Shown here piece after piece: positions 7,022-15,370 of a DNA stretch of 64,000 bases (its first letter is position 1; each line of letters starts with the position of its first letter). The stretch covers positions 124,001-188,000 of the forward strand of contig NZ_LQZQ01000051.1 in NCBI RefSeq assembly GCF_001593005.1. The letters run 5' to 3'. A program made the position numbers and the translations under genes. A model generated the notes under the pieces. The model made no database searches. It saw only the letters and a program-made list of their open reading frames with translations, and was not told the DNA's origin. The stretch comes from Roseivirga ehrenbergii (lineage in GTDB: Bacteria > Bacteroidota > Bacteroidia > Cytophagales > Cyclobacteriaceae).

Positions 7022-7678
7022 ATGATGGCAAGAAAACTGATTTTTGAATTTTTAGAACAACTCAGCGCAAACAACTCTAAAGAATGGATGGACGCCAACA
7101 GGGCTTGGTACGAAGAAGCCAAAAACGAAGTGGTCAATCTGTTCGAGCCTGTTTTAGCTTCGCTGAAGGAAATCGACCCAAGAATTGTACAGCCCTCGGC
7201 CAGAAAAGCCATTAGCCGAATCAATAACAATCTGATGTTTCATCCTGAAAGGCCGACCTATAAAGATCATTTTGGAGTAGTGTTTGGGCATGGGAAAGGC
7301 TTGGCCGATTTCTATGTACACTTGGGTACGGACGAAACCTTAATGGCGGGCGGGATTTGGCATCCAGACAGTGCAAGGCTGAAGAAAATCAGAACCGAGA
7401 TTGACTATGAAGGGCACAAACTGAAGAAAACCTTAAATGCTGAACCGTTTAAAAGTTGGTTTCATTTCTATACCGAAGGGGCACTAAAAACTGCACCAAA
7501 AGGCTATTCGCAAGATCATGAGTTTATCGAATTGCTGAGGCTGAAAAGTATCGCAGCCATGCGCCCGATTACACGGAAAGACATTCTTTCGGATGGTTTC
7601 CATGATATGGTAATTGAATCTTATGCGGCCATTTTACCGATGATCGACTTTTTGAATGTTGCTTTGTTGGATGATTAG
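7022..7678 (+). CDS. DUF2461 domain-containing protein (copy 2)
   Basis: A 218-residue paralogue of the preceding gene with the same landmarks: LEQLSANNSKEWMDANRAW, ISRINNNLMFHPERPTYKDH, VHLGTDETLMAGGIWHPDS and LKTAPKGYSQDHEFIELLRL. The conserved RIYRDVRF segment of copy 1 reads RINNNLMFH here, so the copies have diverged and may act on different partners. AAGGAGG lies about 15 nt upstream of the start. ATG-ATG leaves the exact first codon open (7022 or 7025). Function of the family is unknown. Confidence 0.9.
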   Translation: MMARKLIFEFLEQLSANNSKEWMDANRAWYEEAKNEVVNLFEPVLASLKEIDPRIVQPSARKAISRINNNLMFHPERPTYKDHFGVVFGHGKGLADFYVHLGTDETLMAGGIWHPDSARLKKIRTEIDYEGHKLKKTLNAEPFKSWFHFYTEGALKTAPKGYSQDHEFIELLRLKSIAAMRPITRKDILSDGFHDMVIESYAAILPMIDFLNVALLDD

Positions 7679-7756
7679 TTTTCGACTTTAGGGGATTTGG
7701 TGTTAGCTGTAATTTGATTTTTTTCATAGCTTCACCCTCTTCAAAACAACCCTGAT

Positions 7757-10700
7757 ATGAAAAAACAACTCATCACATTTTTAATGTTGGTTTCGGTAGG
7801 GCTTTTCGCCCAAACCGCACCAAACTGGCTTCGCTATCCGGTTATTTCTCCTGATGGCTCAACAATAGTTTTTACCTACAAAGGCGACCTATATAAGGTA
7901 AACTCAAACGGTGGCGATGCTACTCAACTTACCTTTCACGAATCGCATGATTTTATGCCTGTGTTTAGCAAAGATGGAAAAACCATTGCCTTTGCTTCCG
8001 ACCGTTACGGCAATTTCGATGTATTCACCATGGACATACGTGGAGGAGAAGCAAATCGCATTACGTTCCATTCAAACGATGAGCAGCCTTTCTCTTTTTC
8101 TGCCGATAATAAATCGGTATTGTTTGGTGCGCTAAGACAAGATTTGGCAGAACACAGACAGTATCCTCATGGTTCTCAGTCTGAATTGTATTCGGTTCCA
8201 GTAGCTGGAGGACGTGTAGACCAAGTTTTTACTTTTCCAGCAGAGTATGTGCAGGTAAATAAAAGCGGAAACCAGATGGTTTACCACGATAAAAAGGGTG
8301 GTGAAAACGAATTCCGTAAGCATCAAACCTCTGCTATTGCCCGCGATATTTGGGTATATGATAAAAAGACGGATTCTCACAAAATGATTACTTCTTATGA
8401 AGGAGAAGACCGCCAGCCGATTTATAGCCAAGACGAGAAAAGCCTTTACTTTTTAAGTGAAGAAAGTGGCAATTTCAATGTGTACAAGCTTTCGTTAGAT
8501 AACCCTTCTGCAAGGACTCAATTGACGAATTTCAAAACTCACCCAGTTCGTTTCCTAAGCATGGGCGGAGGCACTTTAAGCTTTGGCTACGATGGCGAAT
8601 TATACACCATGAAAGAAGGGCAACAACCTAAAAAGCTTTCGGTGAATATCGTTACACAAAGCAAGGCTAACAATGATAAATTCGTTTCCATCAATGGTGG
8701 TGTTGGCGAAATGGCCATTTCACCGAATGGAAAAGAAATAGCCTTTACGGCCCGTGGCGAAGTGTTTGTTACTTCTGTAGATGGTTCCCTCACAAAAAGA
8801 ATTACCAATACTCCAGAGCAAGAAAGGTTTGTTACTTTTTCACCCGATGGAAAATCAGTGGTGTATGCCAGCGAAAGAGATGGGCGATGGAGCATTTTCA
8901 AAACCACAAGAATCCGTGAAACCGAAGAACCATTTTTCTTTGCTTCTACCTTAGTAAAAGAAGAGCCTTTGGTACAAAATAAGCTCGATAATTACCTTCC
9001 TAACTTTTCACCCGATGGAAAAAAACTAGCTTTTATTGAAGGCAGAAGAACTTTGAAGGTGTTGGATTTGGCTTCGAACAATACAACTACTTTAATGACC
9101 CCAGATGATTTGTACCATATGGGCGATGGCGACCAATCTTTCACTTGGAGTCCCGATAGTAAATGGATTCTTTTCGATTGGGGAAAAACATTAAGCAATA
9201 ATGAGATTCTACTTTTAGCAGCCGATGGTTCTAAACGAGTAAATCTTACGGAAAGCGGTTATAGCGATAGTAATCCTAAATGGGTGAACGATGGTAAGCA
9301 AATGATTTGGTTCAGTAACCGAGATGGCTTGAAGAGTTACGCTACCAGCGGTTCGTCTCAACGCGATGTATACAGCATGTTCTTCGATCAAGACGCTTGG
9401 GACAAATATAACCTGAGCAAAGAAGATTACGACTTGATGAAGGAAATCGAAAAGGCGACTAAAAAAGATGAGCCGAAAGACAAAGAGGCGGATACGGATA
9501 AGAAAGATGAAAAAGAGAAAGAAAAGGTGAAAGACCTCACTTTCGATTGGGATGATATGAAAGACCGAAAGGTGAGAATGACCATTCATTCTTCTAGTTT
9601 GGGTGATGCCGTACTCTCTAAAGATGGAGATAAACTGTATTACTTGGCACGCTTCGAAAAAGGCATGAACCTATGGAGTACCGATTTAAGAACCCGTGAA
9701 ACAAAAATGGCAATGAAGCTCGATGCTGGTTTTGGAAGTCTTACTTGGGATAAAGACAGAAAAAATCTTTACCTATTAAGTGGCGGTAGAATTTCTAAAA
9801 TTGATCCAGAAAGCGGAAAGCGTGAAGGGGTGGATGTAAAAGGAGAAATGAATTATGATGCCGTTGCAGAACGTCAGTATATGTTTGATCACGTTTATAT
9901 TAGAACCAAAAATGTTTTCTACGAGCCAACTTTCCATGGTATTGATTGGGAATTGATGAGAAAAGAATACTCGAAGTATTTGCCTTCCATAGGCAACTCA
10001 TATGAATTCTCTGAATTGCTTTCAGAAATGCTAGGTGAACTGAATGTATCACACTCTGGCGCCAGATACAGCACAAGCATTCCAAATGCAGACGCCACTG
10101 CTTCACTTGGTGTTTTTATGGATTATAAACACAAAGGCGATGGTGTTTTAATTGCTGAAGTAATTAAAGGTGGGCCACTTGACAAAGCAAACCTCAATGT
10201 AACTAAAGGCATGATCATCGAGAAAATTGATGGTGAAACCATATCCCAGAATGTGGATGTGGCCAAGTATCTAAACCGTAAGGCCGACCAATTTACCTTG
10301 TTAGAAATTTATGATCCTGCTACTAAAAAGAGGCAGCAAATTACCATGAAGCCTATTTCTTTAGGGGCTGAAAGAGGTTTGTTGTATGACCGTTGGGTGA
10401 AAATCAATGAGAAAGAAGTAGAAGAGAAGAGTAAAGGTCAGTTGGGCTATGTACATATTCCGGGTATGAGCGATGGCCCTTATCGTGATATTTACGAAGA
10501 TATGATGGGTAAATTTTCTAATCGTAAAGCTGTTGTAGTCGATACACGATTTAATGGAGGAGGAGATTTGGTAGCTGATTTGGCCATGTTCTTCACAGGC
10601 GAACCATTTATTACTTATGCTACAGAAGCTAAAGTGGTAGGCGGAGAACCAACTTCTCGTTGGACAAAACCAACTTTAGCCATGTTCAACGAAAGTATGT

Positions 10701-10987
10701 ATTCTGATGGTCACTGCTTTGCCAGTGGTTATACAGATCTTAAGATTGGAAAAACGGTAGGCATGCCAGTGCCTGGCACATGTAGTTTTGCTGGTTGGGA
10801 AGGTTTGCCCGATGGTGGAAGATGGGGAGTTGTACCTGTGAGTGCCAAAAATAAGGCGGGCGAATGGATGGAAAACAACCAAACCGAACCTCAGTTTAAG
10901 GTAAAGTTAATGCCAGGTGTTGTAGATAAAGGAAGAGATCAGCAGCTGGAAAAAGCCATCGAGGAATTGATGAAAGAGATTAGGTAA
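7757..10987 (+). CDS. Tricorn protease homologue, secreted S41-family peptidase
   Basis: A 1076-residue protein. A signal peptide (MKKQLITFLMLVSVGLFAQ) is followed by a long TolB/WD40-like beta-propeller region (about 20-540) with repeated FSPDGK and F-A-x-R/DGN-type blades. A Lys/Glu/Asp-rich linker (about 565-595) follows, then the tricorn C1 core (about 690-790), a PDZ domain (about 780-870) and the S41 catalytic domain (about 880-1070). Catalytic-type residues are visible: the Ser-His pair in NVSHSGAR (His766) and YSDGHC (Ser983-Asp984). Tricorn-type proteases cut peptides released by other proteases. The signal peptide places this one in the periplasm or outside, as is common in Bacteroidota. 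It is monocistronic with a downstream terminator. Confidence 0.93.
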   Translation: MKKQLITFLMLVSVGLFAQTAPNWLRYPVISPDGSTIVFTYKGDLYKVNSNGGDATQLTFHESHDFMPVFSKDGKTIAFASDRYGNFDVFTMDIRGGEANRITFHSNDEQPFSFSADNKSVLFGALRQDLAEHRQYPHGSQSELYSVPVAGGRVDQVFTFPAEYVQVNKSGNQMVYHDKKGGENEFRKHQTSAIARDIWVYDKKTDSHKMITSYEGEDRQPIYSQDEKSLYFLSEESGNFNVYKLSLDNPSARTQLTNFKTHPVRFLSMGGGTLSFGYDGELYTMKEGQQPKKLSVNIVTQSKANNDKFVSINGGVGEMAISPNGKEIAFTARGEVFVTSVDGSLTKRITNTPEQERFVTFSPDGKSVVYASERDGRWSIFKTTRIRETEEPFFFASTLVKEEPLVQNKLDNYLPNFSPDGKKLAFIEGRRTLKVLDLASNNTTTLMTPDDLYHMGDGDQSFTWSPDSKWILFDWGKTLSNNEILLLAADGSKRVNLTESGYSDSNPKWVNDGKQMIWFSNRDGLKSYATSGSSQRDVYSMFFDQDAWDKYNLSKEDYDLMKEIEKATKKDEPKDKEADTDKKDEKEKEKVKDLTFDWDDMKDRKVRMTIHSSSLGDAVLSKDGDKLYYLARFEKGMNLWSTDLRTRETKMAMKLDAGFGSLTWDKDRKNLYLLSGGRISKIDPESGKREGVDVKGEMNYDAVAERQYMFDHVYIRTKNVFYEPTFHGIDWELMRKEYSKYLPSIGNSYEFSELLSEMLGELNVSHSGARYSTSIPNADATASLGVFMDYKHKGDGVLIAEVIKGGPLDKANLNVTKGMIIEKIDGETISQNVDVAKYLNRKADQFTLLEIYDPATKKRQQITMKPISLGAERGLLYDRWVKINEKEVEEKSKGQLGYVHIPGMSDGPYRDIYEDMMGKFSNRKAVVVDTRFNGGGDLVADLAMFFTGEPFITYATEAKVVGGEPTSRWTKPTLAMFNESMYSDGHCFASGYTDLKIGKTVGMPVPGTCSFAGWEGLPDGGRWGVVPVSAKNKAGEWMENNQTEPQFKVKLMPGVVDKGRDQQLEKAIEELMKEIR

Positions 10988-11007
10988 ACTAATACTTGAT
11001 CGTAAGT

Positions 11008-11048
11008 AAAAGCCTCTGTGAGTTAAATTACTCATAGAGGCTTTTTTT
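11008..11048 (+). terminator. Terminator of the tricorn protease gene
   Basis: AGCCTCTGTGAGT (11011-11023) and ACTCATAGAGGCT (11030-11042) form a 13-bp stem with one mismatch, loop TAAATT, followed by seven T. Confidence 0.9.
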
Positions 11049-11183
11049 ATTTCCACTCTTTCTATAAAACCTTTAATTGATTTAATCTATCTCTTACCTC
11101 AGCAGCACGACATTCTTTCCATTTTTTGGGCGCTTTTCTCTTTGATTTTGGTGTTCTTTGCACCTCAAATTTTTTAAAGAGGA

Positions 11184-12044
11184 ATGGTTGAGTTGAAAAT
11201 TGGTGGGGTGCCAGAACATTTTAATATGCCTTGGCAACTATTGCTTGCCTCTGGAATACTTGAGAAATCTAGAATTACACCACATTGGGCCGATTATCAC
11301 GGTGGTACTGGCCTTCTAGCGCAAGCTTTACACGATGGCGATTTAGACATTGGAATCTTGCTTACGGAAGGGGCTGTTCAAGGAATTGATAAAGGGAAAA
11401 CTTTCAAAATTTTCAGTTTCTATGTCGATTCTTCTTTAACCTGGGGGATTCATGTACCCGTTAATTCTGATTTTAAAACTGTTGCTGACATTGAAGGAAA
11501 ACGCTATGCCATTAGCCGCTATGGTTCGGGCTCTCACTTGATGGCCATTATTGACGCAAAAGCAAGAGGCTGGTTTACGGAGGATATGAAATTCGAAGTG
11601 ATCGATAATTTGGCTGGTGCACGCGAGTCATTCAAATATGGCGATTCAGATGTTTTCTTCTGGGAGAAGTTCACGACCAAATCTTTAGTGGATAATGGAG
11701 AATTTAGAAGAGTAGGGGAGCGAAAAACACCTTTCAGCTGCTTTGTAATCTGTGTGTCGGACAAGGCCTTTCACGAAAAGAAAGAAGCCGTGTTAACAAC
11801 TATAAATGCCTTGTTTCAGCAAGTAAATCAATTTATTACTAGTGCTGATAAAGTTAAATTGATCAGCGACTTCTATCATTTAAAACCAGAAGATGTAGAA
11901 GCATGGCTCAAAGATGTAAACTGGACACCTCGTCCGCACCTTAACCCAGCAATGCTGCAAACCACCATCGACACTTTAAGAGTGCTTAATTTGGTGAGTG
12001 AAAACTTGAAGGTAGATCATCTGGTTGGTCCAATGGAAGTGTAG
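11184..12044 (+). CDS. Periplasmic-binding-fold (type 2) substrate-binding protein lacking a signal peptide
   Basis: A 286-residue protein resembling NMT1/THI5-like or aliphatic-sulfonate substrate-binding proteins. It opens with VELKIGGVPEHFNMPWQLLLASG and has GTGLLAQALHDGDLDIGILLTEGAV, the region in which family members recognise ligand, and ADIEGKRYAISRYGSGSHLM. Such proteins normally feed ABC importers from the periplasm. This one begins directly with the first beta-strand, without signal sequence or lipobox, and no permease or ATPase gene is adjacent. A cytosolic role such as ligand sensing or enzymatic use of the fold is therefore inferred. It ends 31 bp before the convergent marR-type gene. 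Confidence 0.8.
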   Translation: MVELKIGGVPEHFNMPWQLLLASGILEKSRITPHWADYHGGTGLLAQALHDGDLDIGILLTEGAVQGIDKGKTFKIFSFYVDSSLTWGIHVPVNSDFKTVADIEGKRYAISRYGSGSHLMAIIDAKARGWFTEDMKFEVIDNLAGARESFKYGDSDVFFWEKFTTKSLVDNGEFRRVGERKTPFSCFVICVSDKAFHEKKEAVLTTINALFQQVNQFITSADKVKLISDFYHLKPEDVEAWLKDVNWTPRPHLNPAMLQTTIDTLRVLNLVSENLKVDHLVGPMEV

Positions 12045-12075
12045 GGGGAAATAACAGTCAAAAATTCAGGTTAAT

Positions 12076-12540
12076 TTAAACCATTTTATCTTTGGTGTGG
12101 AACCTCATTTTGTTCAAAAGCTTGTTCATTACTGTGGCTTCCGCTTCGGTAATGTTGCACATGACATCATCAAGCTTGCTTTTGTTTTGGTCAATGTCCT
12201 TCAAAAGCGCTTGACCTTTTTCGTGAATAAATGCCTGAATCAACCTGCCATCATGCGTGCAAGGTCTTTTCCAAGCCAAACCTTTGTCGCATAGCCTGTC
12301 TATTAAACGCGAAGTATCAGAATTACTAATAATCATTCGTTCTCTAATCTGCTTGGTGCTTATGGGTTCGGGGTGTTGCTCACCCAAAATGGTCAATACA
12401 TTGTATTGCTGTTGAGTAATATCGTATTGTTTTAAAAACTCGGTGGTCAAGTCACTGAGCCAATAAGCAGAGTACAATAGGTTTGCACGCAACTGCTCCT
12501 TAATGCTTTTGGTGTTCTGAGCGGTTCTTTGCGTATCCAT
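12076..12540 (-). CDS. MarR family transcriptional regulator
   Basis: A 154-residue protein of usual MarR size. The winged helix is clear: YDITQQQYNVLTILGEQHP, then STKQIRERMIISNSDTSRLI (recognition helix) and the wing RPCTHDGRLIQAFIHEKG, with dimerisation helices at both ends. MarR proteins usually repress genes near their own and release DNA on binding phenolic or oxidising ligands. The 14-bp palindrome AATGTTATAACATT lies 37 bp upstream of its start. A near copy lies upstream of the neighbouring AhpD-like gene, suggesting that both genes form its regulon. Confidence 0.93.
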   Translation of the reverse strand: MDTQRTAQNTKSIKEQLRANLLYSAYWLSDLTTEFLKQYDITQQQYNVLTILGEQHPEPISTKQIRERMIISNSDTSRLIDRLCDKGLAWKRPCTHDGRLIQAFIHEKGQALLKDIDQNKSKLDDVMCNITEAEATVMNKLLNKMRFHTKDKMV

Positions 12541-12577
12541 TTTTCAAATATTGTCGGTTAGCTTACTAATGAGGCCT

Positions 12578-12591
12578 AATGTTATAACATT
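12578..12591. promoter_or_regulatory. Palindromic MarR-type operator, site 1
   Basis: AATGTTATAACATT is a perfect 14-bp palindrome upstream of the marR-type gene. It differs only in its two central bases from the palindrome at 13336-13349. MarR dimers bind such dyads. That this MarR binds it is inferred from the shared motif. Confidence 0.6.
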
Positions 12592-12632
12592 GACTCAGTA
12601 AATCAAAATTTGCTTCGACTTAAATGGAAGAA

Positions 12633-12691
12633 GGCCTATAAACACATAGGCCATCTAACGCACAAGGTTGTTATCTTGATTATTAGATGGC
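12633..12691. repeat. Nested inverted repeats between the AhpD-like gene and marR
   Basis: GGCCTAT (12633-12639) pairs with ATAGGCC (12646-12652) around the loop AAACAC. Overlapping it, GCCATCTAA (12650-12658) pairs with TTAGATGGC (12683-12691). The two hairpins are mutually exclusive over GCC, resembling alternative RNA folds at the 3' end of the AhpD-like transcript. No T-run follows, and no gene is supported here. Confidence 0.45.
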
Positions 12692-12737
12692 TATGTTCAA
12701 CAATCACCAAAAACTTTATCCATAATTATTGCAGTAA

Positions 12738-13292
12738 TTATGCTTCTATAACTTCTTCAAGCGGTTTTGCCACTGGGAAATCTATGGCTATTTCTGTAAC
12801 GTTGTTTACGTAGTTGGTTACAGTATTATCGGCTACCAAAAGGACTAAATCCATAAGCGCAGCATTATCAAAGCCTTGAGCAAAGAAGTTCTCTACAGTT
12901 TCGCTAGACGGACGGCCGTGTTTAAGGGTAATCTCTCTTGCTAAAGCCACAATTGCATTTAATCGAGCATTCTCACTTTTTCCAGTCCTTAAATTCAAAG
13001 TTTCTTCTTCGCTAAAGCCGTTCATTTTTCCAATGGCGGTGTGTGCGGCTTGGCAATATGAACATCCGTTGGCTTGGGCTACAGCAAGCGCTGCTGCTTC
13101 TCTTTCCTTCGCATTGAATGATCCTTTCGCTTGGGCACCTTGAAAAGTAAGATAAGAATCTAGTGCGTTTGCAGAATAGCCTATGGTGGCATAAATGTTC
13201 GGTACCATTCCTATTTTCTGTTTTACGCCATCAAAAATGGCTTGTGCTGCTGGAGCTACTTGTTCTCTTGTAGGTACTTCAAATTTTCTCAT
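12738..13292 (-). CDS. Carboxymuconolactone decarboxylase/AhpD-like peroxidase family protein
   Basis: About 184 residues from the ATG at 13292; a TTG at 13325 is weaker. The AhpD-like core is present: the redox motif CSYCQAAH (CxxCxxxH) with the preceding EREAAALAVAQANG, then helices resembling the CMD fold and ending in a VTEIAIDFP segment. Members reduce peroxides or act as thiol-disulfide partners in antioxidant defence. The gene is transcribed toward the marR-type gene and carries a matching palindrome (13336-13349) upstream. A stress response controlled by MarR is the likely setting. The true electron donor and substrate are unknown. Confidence 0.9.
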   Translation of the reverse strand: MRKFEVPTREQVAPAAQAIFDGVKQKIGMVPNIYATIGYSANALDSYLTFQGAQAKGSFNAKEREAAALAVAQANGCSYCQAAHTAIGKMNGFSEEETLNLRTGKSENARLNAIVALAREITLKHGRPSSETVENFFAQGFDNAALMDLVLLVADNTVTNYVNNVTEIAIDFPVAKPLEEVIEA

Positions 13293-13335
13293 TGTATTTT
13301 TTGTTTTAGTGTTTTTCAAATTCAAGTAGTTAACT

Positions 13336-13349
13336 AATGTTGCAACATT
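13336..13349. promoter_or_regulatory. Palindromic MarR-type operator, site 2
   Basis: AATGTTGCAACATT is a perfect palindrome 43 bp upstream of the AhpD-like start, followed at 13357-13364 by a further half site CAACATTG. Together with 12578-12591 it defines a shared AATGTTnnAACATT box. Confidence 0.6.
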
Positions 13350-13519
13350 GAAGTTCCAACATTGAAATAAGAATATTTGAATATTTTGAAATGGTCTATT
13401 TAAAAGTCTGATAATGAGTGGTTAGTGTGGGTATTTATTTTTCAATAAACTTCTAAGTCTATGGGCTATACTTTAAGAAACTGGCTTTTGAAAAGGGAAA
13501 ATGAAGTGGTTTTAATGGG

Positions 13520-14164
13520 TTAGTCCTTACTTCCCAACCAAGCATGTCCTACTTTGAAAGAGTAATACTCTGTTACTTCACCGTCCTCTGATTTACTAAC
13601 TGTTTTTCGATGTGGCTTTTTTAATTGTTTTTCAAAGGCCTTTTTCTCTGTTAGGAAATCTACTTCATCGTAATAGTCTTCAGGCTCGCCCAGATCATTA
13701 CTGCTTAGATGCATTTCGTCTAGGCGGCATTCCCAATTGAAGCCATTAGGAAGGTTTTTGATTTGATGATCAGCCCGTGCTGTGTATTCTTGATCGGGAT
13801 TAAAGAATGTGCTGTCATAGAAATGGAGAAAATCACCAATCGCACAGACCACCTGAGAGTTGGCAAAGTACGGGTCGATAAGCCATATTTTGAGGTAATA
13901 AGGTTCTCCCAATGCATCCAACTGCTTTTTCCATTCGGTATAGATATCGATCAAACCAGCAAGTATTTTTTGGCGGGTTTTGCCTTTAGGTTGAGGGTAT
14001 TCGCTGTTCAATAAAGTATAGTCGCAATAGGGGCTGACCCAAATTTTTGTATGGTCGCGTTGACTACTTTTTAAGGATTCAATATCTAGTTTAAGATTTT
14101 CATTCTTCCAAGTCTCAATGTCCTTCCATATACGATGGTGCCCTCTTAGTTTCTTAATTCTCAT
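13520..14164 (-). CDS. Hypothetical protein, no recognised domain
   Basis: A 214-residue soluble protein, rich in Trp, Tyr and acidic residues. Segments such as RIKKLRGHHRIWKDIETWK at the N-terminus, WVSPYCDY, YYLKIWLIDPYFANSQVVCA in the centre and YYSFKVGHAWLGSKD at the C-terminus look like a compact globular domain. I do not recognise the family. Codon use looks ordinary, the reading frame is long and uninterrupted, and neighbours are a CMD gene and tRNA-Pro, which give no clue. It is probably a real gene because no other frame competes over its length. Confidence 0.75.
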   Translation of the reverse strand: MRIKKLRGHHRIWKDIETWKNENLKLDIESLKSSQRDHTKIWVSPYCDYTLLNSEYPQPKGKTRQKILAGLIDIYTEWKKQLDALGEPYYLKIWLIDPYFANSQVVCAIGDFLHFYDSTFFNPDQEYTARADHQIKNLPNGFNWECRLDEMHLSSNDLGEPEDYYDEVDFLTEKKAFEKQLKKPHRKTVSKSEDGEVTEYYSFKVGHAWLGSKD

Positions 14165-14357
14165 GCTCGGTCTATTGCGAAGTATTTCCTCAAAAAATGA
14201 GTGATAAGATAGTTAGACTTTTTTGTACTGGTGTAGACAAGATTGAATATCTGCTCTCGATTTGAAATTTAACAGAGTTTGGAACTTCTATAACAACGAA
14301 AGGAGATCAGAAAAACCTCTTTAAATGCCGGAATGAACCCACTCTCTCCAAATTAAG

Positions 14358-14431
14358 TCGGGGTAGCGGGATTTGAACCCACGACCTCTCGCCCCCCAGA
14401 CGAGCACGCTACCGGACTGCGCCATACCCCG
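14358..14431 (-). tRNA. tRNA-Pro (anticodon GGG)
   Basis: The reverse strand shows a 74-nt cloverleaf. The acceptor is CGGGGTA paired with TACCCCG, the D arm is GGCGCAGTCCGGTAGCGTG, and the anticodon arm is CTCGT-CTGGGGG-GCGAG, with anticodon GGG and G37 as expected for proline tRNAs. The T arm is GTGGG-TTCAAAT-CCCGC and the discriminator is A. CCA is not encoded. The rest of 14165-14487 shows no gene. Confidence 0.95.
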
Positions 14432-14487
14432 ATTAAGCTGCAATTATAATAATTTATATGATTATGAAATGTAAGAAAATGGGAATT

Positions 14488-14691
14488 TTAGCGGGTGTAC
14501 TTTCTTGCCAAATATATAAGGCCGAGTGCTAAATAGAATCCACCAAACCAAAGAAAAGTACTGTCGGTTTCGCAACAGCTAAAGTAGAAATATACTAGGG
14601 GTATAAAGTAGCACAAGGCAGTAAGTAAAAATAATGGCACGGCTATTTTATGTGCCGGTTGTGCCTTCAGTTCAAATGTTTTCTCTTCCAA
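14488..14691 (-). CDS. Small predicted membrane protein
   Basis: A 67-residue open frame with a soluble, charged N-terminus (EEKTFELKAQPAHK) followed by two hydrophobic stretches (IAVPLFLLTALCYFIPLVYF and FLWFGGFYLALGLIYLA) and a basic end (RKYTR). This suggests two transmembrane helices joined by a short loop containing CC and acidic residues. I do not recognise a family. It may be real given the coherent topology, but the length is short and there is no operon partner. Confidence 0.5.
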   Translation of the reverse strand: MEEKTFELKAQPAHKIAVPLFLLTALCYFIPLVYFYFSCCETDSTFLWFGGFYLALGLIYLARKYTR

Positions 14692-14866
14692 AACGCTAAT
14701 AAAAAAGTAACTACTTTCCTAAACTCAAGTATGTAGTAAAAGGTTAGTTCCTTTTTACGAAAGGGAAATCTGCTTGTTTTTTGGTAGAAATCCTTTTTTA
14801 GATTTAAAAAGCAAACCCCGAAGCTAGAGGCCTTGGTGTTTAGTTTAGCTGTTCTGAGCAGGAAAA

Positions 14867-15278
14867 CTAGTTTCCTCCTTTTTCTTTGGCTTTATCAAAA
14901 GCACTTTGGGTGTTCTTTCTTGGGAAGGAATTATTTTCCGTGTTTACATCGGCTAATTCCTTATTCGGGTCAAACATCATACTCGCCACTTCTTTGTCTT
15001 TAGCAATAATATGGGATACTTGACTTTCGCTAAGTCTCCAGATTTCTGCAGGAATTTTCTCGATTTCTTTAGTGCCATCTTTATATGTCCATTCAATTAC
15101 CAATGGTGTAATTAAGCCTGCACCGTTTTTTTTAACCTGCTGGTTCTCCCGACCCCGTGCGGTATTCATTAGGTGTAGGGAGGGTTGTGCCTAGCTGTTC
15201 GAATTTTGCTCCCCAATTTTGCTGAGCAAAGCTAATGAGCGGAAAGAGGCACATCATTACTAAGATTTTTTTTCTCAT
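14867..15278 (-). pseudogene. M1-family metallopeptidase remnant with large internal deletion and frameshift
   Basis: From the ATG at 15278 the frame encodes a signal peptide (MRKKILVMMCLFPLISFAQQ) and the start of a mature protein (NWGAKFEQLGTTLPTPNEYR), then hits TAA after GSGEPAG. In the next frame the sequence continues directly with the C-terminal module of Bacteroidota M1 aminopeptidase-like proteins (PLVIEWTYKDGTKEIEKIPA, SQVSHIIAKDKEVASMMFDP), ending at 14867. The whole catalytic part (GxMEN and HExxH zinc motif) is absent. Full-length relatives have 600 or more residues, so well over 1 kb was lost in one event near 15147-15160. No peptidase activity is expected. A separate 100-residue frame from 15169 exists but begins inside the N-terminal segment in the wrong frame. 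Confidence 0.8.
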
Positions 15279-15370
15279 GGGTTACAGTTTTTATGCATCG
15301 AAAATTAACGATTTGTGATTCAATTGTAACAATTTATTAATAATGATTTTCAATTTCTGCTAAGTAAAAA

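Noticed and set aside
9215-9589. 124-residue frame antisense to the tricorn protease gene
   Set aside because: It is the complement of a conserved coding region with its Lys/Glu-rich linker and has no support of its own.
12610-12813. 67-residue open frame on the plus strand
   Set aside because: It runs through the nested inverted repeats and into the AhpD-like gene on the opposite strand with no coding character.
14867-15169. Intact 100-residue hypothetical protein
   Set aside because: It is the out-of-frame continuation of a deleted M1 peptidase; its first residues derive from the peptidase N-terminus in the wrong frame.
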